64,000 bases of DNA from the NCBI RefSeq assembly GCF_007556815.1, contig NZ_CP041745.1, positions 2,023,001 to 2,087,000 on the forward strand. The letters are read 5' to 3'. A program made the translations under genes and the position numbers. The notes under the pieces were generated by a model. The model made no database searches. It was not told the DNA's origin and saw nothing but the letters and a program-made list of their open reading frames with translations. Positions within the stretch are counted from its first letter, which is position 1. Every line of letters begins with the position of its first letter. Positions 56,801-61,279 of the stretch are shown one piece after another. This stretch comes from Paraburkholderia megapolitana. Its GTDB lineage: Bacteria > Pseudomonadota > Gammaproteobacteria > Burkholderiales > Burkholderiaceae.

Positions 56801-59800
56801 GAAAAATGCCGGGTCGAACTGGTCGACGTCGTCGATAAAGCCACCGGAGCGGCAATACATGCGCCCCGGCGCTTCCGGATCGGCATCGTAGTACGCGTCG
56901 ATATTCCAGCGCTCGCGCGGCACTTCGGTAATCGCATCGACGCCGTTGCTGAGCAGTTGCCAGTAGGCGTCGAGATCGTGCGCGGCGCCCGGAAAGCGGC
57001 AGCTCATACCGACGATCGCGATCGGTTCGGGCGTGCCGGCTTCGCGTGTCGCCGGTGCTTGCGCAATCGGTTGCGTCGACGCGATTGCCGCAGGTGCGAC
57101 AGGCGCATCGGGTGCGGTGGCCGACGACTGCTCCACGAGGAAATCCGCGAGGGCGTTGACCGTCGGATGATCGAACAGCAGCGCAACCGACAACGCGGTA
57201 CCCAGCGTTGTTTCAAGTTGCGTGCGCAGGTCGAGCGCCATGATCGAATCCATGCCCATCTCGAAGAAGCCGAGATCGCGGTTCAGCGCCGTCGAGCCGA
57301 AGCCGAGCACCTGAGCCACCGCTCGTTCGATGATCTCCGCGAGCAGACGCTTGCGTTCGCGCGGTGATTTGTCGCTCAAGGCGGGCATCGCAAGCGTCTT
57401 TGCGGGGGCGGGGGAGGCACCGACCCGCACGCGGTCGAGGAACGGCTTCGGTCCGCGCGCCTCGTAGGAGCCCTGGAACAGCGCGAGATCGATATCGACG
57501 ACGGCAACCTGCGGCACGAGCGGGAGATGATCGAGCACATCGAGTGCGCGTTCGGCTGCAAGCGTCTTGATACCGACACGCCGCAGCAACGCTTCGGCTT
57601 CGGGGAAGGTCATGCCGCCTTGTGCCCACGGTCCCCAGTTCAGGCTCAGGGCCGGCAAGCCGAGGTTGCGGCGATGATGCGCGAGCGCATCGAGGAACCG
57701 GTTCGCGGCGCTGTAGTGCGCCTGGTCGCGCGAGCCCCATGCGGAGGCGATCGAAGAAAAGAGAATGAAGAAGTCGAGCGGGAATGGCCCGCTGTGCTGA
57801 TGGAGCAGCCAGGCGCCGGCTACCTTCGGCTGCAGCACGGCTTCGAGTTCCTCGCGCTCGACCTGCAGGATCGGCTTGTAGCCAATGACACCGGCCGCAT
57901 GCACGATGCCGCGCAGCGGCACACCTTCGCGCTGGAGCGCGGCGAAGAAAGCTTCGACAGCGGTGGAGTCGGCGATATCGAGGCGCTCGCAACGCACGGT
58001 CACGTTCTGGTCGTGCAGTTCGGCAATCGCGCGCTGGCTTTCCTCGCTACCCGCGCCTTGCCTGCCGACCAGGATCAGGGTGCCCGCGCCGTGCGCGGCC
58101 AGCCATCTGGCGGTGTGCAATCCAAGTGCGCCGAAGCCACCGGTGATCAGATACGCCGCTTCCGGGTCGATCTGTAGCGCGCTTGTTTCGGCTTGAGCGA
58201 GCTGGCTCAATCGTGCGACATAGCGCGCGTCGTGCCGCAGGGCGACCTGTTCTTCGCGACTCTCGCCGAGCACTTCCTGCAGCAGCGTTTGTGTTTCGTT
58301 CTCCGGTGCAGCCGGATCGAGATCGATGGCGGTGCCGAACAATTCCGGATGCTCGATCATCGCGCCGCGAGCAAGCCCCACCAGCGCGGACTGCGCGAGC
58401 CCCGATACGAGCGGCGCTTCGCCGGCTTCGACCGCGTCGCGCGTGACCACCCAGATCTTCGGGCGGGTTTGCGGCGCCCACTCGCGCTCGCTACCACCCA
58501 GTGCGCGCACGAGATGCAGGAAGGCCGTCGACATGCGCGCCGCACCGACCACTTCGTCGAGCGCCCACAGGAAGACGATGCGCTGTCCTGGGACCGCTGC
58601 GTCCTTCAGCAAGCGGACGAAATGCTCAGCCTTCGCAGGATCGACGTACCAGGCGCCGTCTTTGCGCTCGCCGTATTTGCTGCCAGGGCGAACCAGCGAG
58701 CAGGACGCGCCACGCTCGCGCAGCAGCGTCGCAAAGCGCTCGCCGACACCGCTCTCATCCGCGAAGATCAACCACGAAGAGGGCTCGCCAGCGAACTCGG
58801 CCACCGGCAGTGCGGCTTGCTGTTCCCACACCACGTGATAAAGCGGATTTGCATCCGACGAAGCAGCGGTTTCAGTCGGAGCGAAGGCGGTCTGCAACAA
58901 CTCCGGGAACGTGGCCAGCAACTCGTCCGAATACTTGCCGGACTTCTTCAGTTGCCGCAGCGCTTCCTGGATGCTGGCGGCATCCATACCGACGGTCGGC
59001 GACTGGGTTTCACCAAGACTGAAACGTTGCCGTTCGAACGGATAATTCGGCAGGTTCGTGACGGGTTGGGCGGACGTCGGGAACAACGCGCTCCAGTCGA
59101 AGTGCCAGCCTTGCACGTAGAGGCTCGCAATGGCCTGCTCCAGGGCGGAGCCGGAGCAGGGCGCCGGTAACCAGCCATCGGCGGCGGCGAGTTCTTCGGC
59201 CCTGCGCGGCGCTTCGCTCTGACTCGACGAAGCGGCATGCTGCAACCAGTACTGCGGATTCGTGGCCTCGTCGGTTACCTCGGCGCCGGAATGCGCGGAG
59301 ATCAGGCGGACAGAGGGACGCGTAAGCGCGATGTCCTGAAGCGTTGCGCGCAGCGCCTCGGGATCCGATCGCACGGCGACCAGACGCAGCGCGTCGGCAA
59401 CGCTCATGACACCCGCGACGCAAGCCGCGACATAGGCGCCGATGCCATGACCCGATAAGACGTACGGCTGAATACCCCACGCCTTCCACAACTCCGCCCA
59501 GGCGAAGTCGATGGCAAAGCGGCCCGCGTCGGTATCGAGTGCGCTCAGCGGGACCGCGCAACGATCGAAGGCTGCGCGGAAATGCGACTCGGTTGCGTGG
59601 AGTTCGCGCGCGATATCTGCGACACCCGGTTCCTGCGAGTCGAAGCCGAAGCTGAAGCCCATGCGCGAAGCTTTAGCGGTACGCGCGGCATCGGTCGCGA
59701 TCTGTTTCACACCCGACGATGTCCACGCCGCACGGAACGGATAGTGACTACGTCCTGTGGCCGCCGCGCGACTGATCGCGGACAACTCCTGCGGCGCTGC

Positions 59801-61279
59801 GCTCGCGAGCACGCTCTCGTAGCGTCGTACCAGTGCGCTCAGCGCCGTCTCCGATCTGGCCGACAGCAGCAGAACTGCTCGCTGCGCATCGTGCGCGCTA
59901 GCGACAGGCGGTTCCTCGATGATGGCGTGAGCATTCGTGCCGCTAAATCCAAACGCGCTTAGCCCTGCGACCCGCTTGCGTTCGCCGCGCTGCCACGTAA
60001 CCGGATCGGCGGCGACGCGGATAGGGATGTCCTGCCACGGCGTGTGTGGGTTCGGCTGCCTGAAATGCAGATGCGCGGGAATCCGGTCGTGCTCGAACGA
60101 CAGCAGGACCTTGATCAGCCCCGCGATGCCGGACGCCGATTCCAGATGCCCGATATTGGTCTTGACCGAACCGATCATGAGCGGATCGGCGGCCGCGCGT
60201 CCCGGTCCATAAACGCCGGCCAGTGCTTCGACCTCGATCGGATCGCCGAGCGACGTGCCGGTGCCGTGCGCTTCCACGTAGGAGATGTCGCCCGGCGTGA
60301 GGCCAGCCTGATTCAGCGCGCGACGGATCACACGCTCTTGCGAATCGCGGCTCGGAACGGTCAGTCCGCCGCCCGCACCGCCCTGATCGACGGCTGTGCC
60401 GCGCACGATGCCGAGCACACGGTCGCCGTCGGCGAGCGCGTCGGAGAGGCGCTTGAGCACCACCATGCCGCAGCCTTCGCCGCGTACGTAGCCGTCCGCG
60501 GATGCATCGAAGGTCTTGCAGTGCCCATCCGGCGACAGCATGCGAGCCTGCGAGAAACTGATCATGACCTCGGGCGAGAGCATGAGATTGACGCCGCCCG
60601 CGAGCGCCATGTTGCTTTCGCGCGAACGCAGGCTCTCGCACGCCAGGTGCAGGCAGACCAGCGACGACGAGCACGCGGTATCGATAGCCATGCTGGGGCC
60701 GGTAAGACCGAGCACGAACGACAGTCGGCCCGCGGCCATGTTCAATGCGCTACCGGTGCCCGCGTAGCTGCTCGACGGCGTCGACGCGCTGGACACCTGG
60801 ATCGCATGATCGAAGCAGGTGATGCCGACGTACACGCCGGTGGGCGATTGCCTGAAGCGCTCGGGCGCGAGATGGGCGTTTTCGAGCGCTTCCCAGGCCA
60901 CTTCGAGCAGCAGGCGTTGCTGCGGGTCCAGATACGTCGCTTCGCGCGGCGCAATGCCGAAGAACGCGGCGTCGAATTCATCGACGCGTTCGATAAACGC
61001 GCCGTGGCGAGTCGCCATCTTGCCGGGCGTAGCGGGGTCCGCATCGTAGTAACGATCGATGTCCCAGCGCTCGCGCGGCACTTCGGTGACGGCATCGCGG
61101 GCGTTATCGAGCAGTTGCCAGAACGCATCCGGCGTATCGCTCGCGCCCGGAAAACGGCAGGCCATACCGATGACGGCGATCGGCTCGTTACGATCCGAGC
61201 GCAGAGCCGCGATTTCCGCGCGCCGCAGGCGCAGTTCGTCGAGCGCGGCTTTCAGCGCAGTGGTGGCTTTGGAGTTCAT
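47825..61279 (-). CDS. Hybrid PKS-NRPS: KS-AT0-KR-ACP-KS-AT-ACP-aminotransferase-C-A(Ser)-PCP-C
   Basis: The 4484-residue protein starts with a charged docking helix. KS1 has Cys203. The first AT is degenerate, with GHGIG (Gly612) instead of GHSxG. KR (GGFGALG near 1045, Tyr of HYSAAN present), ACP Ser1345, KS2 Cys1591 and an intact AT follow; this AT has Ser2034 in GHSVGEY and a HAFH malonyl-type motif. Then come ACP Ser2347, an Ala/Pro-rich linker, a class III PLP aminotransferase (Lys2816 in YGKIIGGG), a C domain (HHIICDG at 3110), an A domain with code DVWHVSLVDK (Ser), PCP Ser3970 (GGNS) and a C-terminal C domain (HHIVSDG at 4158). KS-AT-ACP-aminotransferase-C resembles MycA/ItuA/McyE and makes a beta-amino acyl chain. 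The ATG overlaps the preceding PKS stop (ATGA). Confidence 0.95.
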   Translation of the reverse strand: MNSKATTALKAALDELRLRRAEIAALRSDRNEPIAVIGMACRFPGASDTPDAFWQLLDNARDAVTEVPRERWDIDRYYDADPATPGKMATRHGAFIERVDEFDAAFFGIAPREATYLDPQQRLLLEVAWEALENAHLAPERFRQSPTGVYVGITCFDHAIQVSSASTPSSSYAGTGSALNMAAGRLSFVLGLTGPSMAIDTACSSSLVCLHLACESLRSRESNMALAGGVNLMLSPEVMISFSQARMLSPDGHCKTFDASADGYVRGEGCGMVVLKRLSDALADGDRVLGIVRGTAVDQGGAGGGLTVPSRDSQERVIRRALNQAGLTPGDISYVEAHGTGTSLGDPIEVEALAGVYGPGRAAADPLMIGSVKTNIGHLESASGIAGLIKVLLSFEHDRIPAHLHFRQPNPHTPWQDIPIRVAADPVTWQRGERKRVAGLSAFGFSGTNAHAIIEEPPVASAHDAQRAVLLLSARSETALSALVRRYESVLASAAPQELSAISRAAATGRSHYPFRAAWTSSGVKQIATDAARTAKASRMGFSFGFDSQEPGVADIARELHATESHFRAAFDRCAVPLSALDTDAGRFAIDFAWAELWKAWGIQPYVLSGHGIGAYVAACVAGVMSVADALRLVAVRSDPEALRATLQDIALTRPSVRLISAHSGAEVTDEATNPQYWLQHAASSSQSEAPRRAEELAAADGWLPAPCSGSALEQAIASLYVQGWHFDWSALFPTSAQPVTNLPNYPFERQRFSLGETQSPTVGMDAASIQEALRQLKKSGKYSDELLATFPELLQTAFAPTETAASSDANPLYHVVWEQQAALPVAEFAGEPSSWLIFADESGVGERFATLLRERGASCSLVRPGSKYGERKDGAWYVDPAKAEHFVRLLKDAAVPGQRIVFLWALDEVVGAARMSTAFLHLVRALGGSEREWAPQTRPKIWVVTRDAVEAGEAPLVSGLAQSALVGLARGAMIEHPELFGTAIDLDPAAPENETQTLLQEVLGESREEQVALRHDARYVARLSQLAQAETSALQIDPEAAYLITGGFGALGLHTARWLAAHGAGTLILVGRQGAGSEESQRAIAELHDQNVTVRCERLDIADSTAVEAFFAALQREGVPLRGIVHAAGVIGYKPILQVEREELEAVLQPKVAGAWLLHQHSGPFPLDFFILFSSIASAWGSRDQAHYSAANRFLDALAHHRRNLGLPALSLNWGPWAQGGMTFPEAEALLRRVGIKTLAAERALDVLDHLPLVPQVAVVDIDLALFQGSYEARGPKPFLDRVRVGASPAPAKTLAMPALSDKSPRERKRLLAEIIERAVAQVLGFGSTALNRDLGFFEMGMDSIMALDLRTQLETTLGTALSVALLFDHPTVNALADFLVEQSSATAPDAPVAPAAIASTQPIAQAPATREAGTPEPIAIVGMSCRFPGAAHDLDAYWQLLSNGVDAITEVPRERWNIDAYYDADPEAPGRMYCRSGGFIDDVDQFDPAFFRITPREAAAMDPQQRLLLEVSHEALEHAGIPVDSLKGSRTGVFVGITTNDYANLQLNNGDGSGIDGYFFTGNPLNTAAGRISYGLGVHGPSMAIDTACSSSLTAIHTASQNLRAGDCDLAIAGGVNLILSPDNSIAVSRTRALAPDGHCKTFDAAADGFVRSEGCGALVLKRLSDAQAAGDRVLAVIRGSAVNHDGASSGFTAPNGRAQEEVIRKALGGIPAASIDYVEAHGTGTPLGDPVEVQALATVFGPDRDASRRLRVGSVKTNIGHTESAAGIAGVIKVVLSLNHDRIPAHLHFRNPSPLVRWNEIPIEVCAEASDWLPGDQPRRAGVSAFGASGTNAHLVLEEAPAPALQATPSRHKVHPLVLSAKTPAALRELAGRYQRQLEAEPALDVATVAFSASTGRSHFAHRLALPVSSIEDAIEKLRDFQAKQTKEPTGTSQPNTRVKMAFLFTGQGSQYAGMGRRLYDAYPVFRAAIDRCRAVADPLLAKPLLDVLSAQNEDIHQTGYSQPALFSLQFALTTLLASFGVVPDAVMGHSVGEYAAACAAGIFSPEDGLRLIIERGRLMQALPHGGEMAAIFTDLATVERAIAAYPHDIAVAAVNGPASIVISGKRESIAKVIEAFAAQEVRSVPLNTSHAFHSQLVEPMLDSFQAVAKEVHTNPPAIPFYSNLTGTALDEAPTDEYWRRHCREPVQFASSVERLAEAGFNLLVEIGPKPVLANMARACCAADAGIQFLSLQRPQVEQQALVETLLNLYARGVNVAWASAETPALRRVSLPSYPFQRSRTWFQIQKADKPMTQTSALSIAEPLPIDRSAEVLEWLRGKIGELIQADPASINIELPFLEMGADSIILIEAIRHIEKQYGVKLVMRRFFEDLATVQALAEYVADNLPQEVPEAVQAVEAAPVADAVEVASSTAVVAPVAHVTPLTLVPTGLPAAEGGSAVERVLREQNQLLSQVMSQQMDLLRTSLTGHVEVRQTVAAQAIASTVLKAAVAVPAPSPVKAVAPVAKATPAAAAAEAPRKPMMPWGSPVEQRARGLSAVQQEHLESLIVRYTTRTKKSKESVQASRSVLADSRATVGFRFSTKEMLYPIVGDRAAGSRLWDIDGNEYIDFTMGFGVHLFGHTPDFIEKQVTREWQRPLELGARSALVGEVAKRFARVTGLDRVAFSNTGTEAVMTAMRLARAVTGRDKIVMFTHSYHGHADGTLAAANAEGVTEGIAPGVPFGSIENMVLLDYGTDAALEAIRGMSSEIAAVMVEPVQSRNPSLQPVAFLKELRRITEEAGVALIFDEMITGFRVHPGGSQAIFGIKADLATYGKIIGGGLPLGVIAGTRRFMDCIDGGMWEYGDHSFPAADRTAFGGTFCQYPLAMAAALSVLEHIEQEGPELQAKLNDRTAQIAETLNAFFKEAEAPIKVTWFGSMFRFEFTENLDLFFYHMLEKGIYIWEWRTCFLSTAHSDADVDRFVRAVKDSVADLRRGGFIRPHSKHGTVAALSEAQRQLWVLSEVDPEGSLAYNVNTTLELNGKLDEPAIRAAVQGLVDRHEALRTTLTPDGSGQIVHPTLTLQIPLIDADQDAWRESESRQPFDLVNGPLFRAALVRVNSERHLLVMTAHHIICDGSTFGILLEDLALAYAGAAPAAAPLQFRDYLKQVDAQRNSPEMKANRAYWLAQCADETEPLNLPLDYPRPPVKAFHGERVSLHLDATSAASLRTAARKNGCTLYMMLLAGFNLFLHRIAGQNRIVTGIPVTGRSVSGSDRLAGYCTHLLPLRSTLPHDATVKSFLAGTRQSLLDALDHQDFPFAELVREIGAQRDLNAAPLVSVVFNLEPVSALPELPGLKLDLVAPLIRYTAFDLNVNVLDAGEELLIDCDYNTDLFEASTVQRLLGIYRKLLTSLADDATAAVAKLPLLDAAARDTLTVEWNRTETDFGAAAGQPLHRLFEQQVERTPEAIAAVFEDASLTYAELNVRANRLAHRLIELGVVPDALVGVSMERSLDMIVALLAVLKAGGAYVPVDPDYPADRVRFMIDNAQLRWLLTQQHLLPALPEIAAQLIVVDRDAADIAAAPATNPTAALTGDNLAYMIYTSGSTGRPKGALNTHRAATNRIVWMQHTYGLDAQDSVLQKTPFSFDVSVWEFFWPLIAGARLVFARPGGQREADYLIDLIEREQITTAHFVPSMLRAFLDQSDVERSTSLRRVVCSGEALPFDLQQRFFERLDAQLYNLYGPTEAAVDVTAWECRRNDVHRTVSIGKPIANARLYIVDAQMQPVPVGIAGELLIGGVPVGRGYYGEPELSAAKFIADPFSSNPQDRLYRTGDLARYRPDGNVEFLGRIDHQIKLRGLRIELGEIEATLASHPWVDAAIVAVRGEGDDEKLVAWLLSARPEAELIGAVRGHLQQRLPDYMVPSAFVVLTAFEHLPNGKLDRASLPEPKSDLHHVAPDNELEAQLTAIWREVIGKTQISTTANFFELGGNSITATKIAARIRRDLHVKLEIRSMFSHPTISSLAKRIAHTQPIDYAPVTPLPAQTNYELSPAQTRLWVQDRLSGAQAGGPLPASLLFEGVLDVDALVRSFRALSERHEILRTRFVLAGNQPLQQVLPPSEAAFPVEIVDLQEAADRDAQVKTIEARELLAPMDLATGPLFRVKLLRLSEIRHVCICTMHHIVSDGWSTEVLLDDLSQIYNAFIQRQDNPLPALSIQYKDYAGWLNRLLAGPEGARMKDYWLTRLGGGLRALDLPGDVEQPAAPSWKTWQFELPAATTTALEALGKRHGGTLFIALQSAIKALFYRRSGQEDIVIGTPVAGRELPELESQVGPYLNVLALRDRVAGDDHFDTLLGRVRDTTIEAFSNQLYPLDRLIDELHIKRVPGRNPLFDIGLTLQNQRQDAVDRYAGQVRISELPNHDLQGANAEAATHFWFLAEPRAEGLAISVVYNGGLFSESLVHDLAGELTSIVDEVLANPRVRIRNLTLGQRALRAETGQLAVELSAF
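49760..51045 (-). repeat. 1.3-kb near-identical A-domain segment, copy 2
   Basis: This is the direct-repeat partner of 27930-29220, lying in the A domain of the PKS-NRPS. The two copies are about 21.8 kb apart and share long stretches of identical codons, including both sides of the core motifs. Confidence 0.75.

Noticed and set aside
58939..59680. Frameshift as the cause of the abnormal AT
   Set aside because: The frame continues cleanly into KR and ACP, and the sequence around GHGIG still aligns with AT, so substitution and shortening explain it better.
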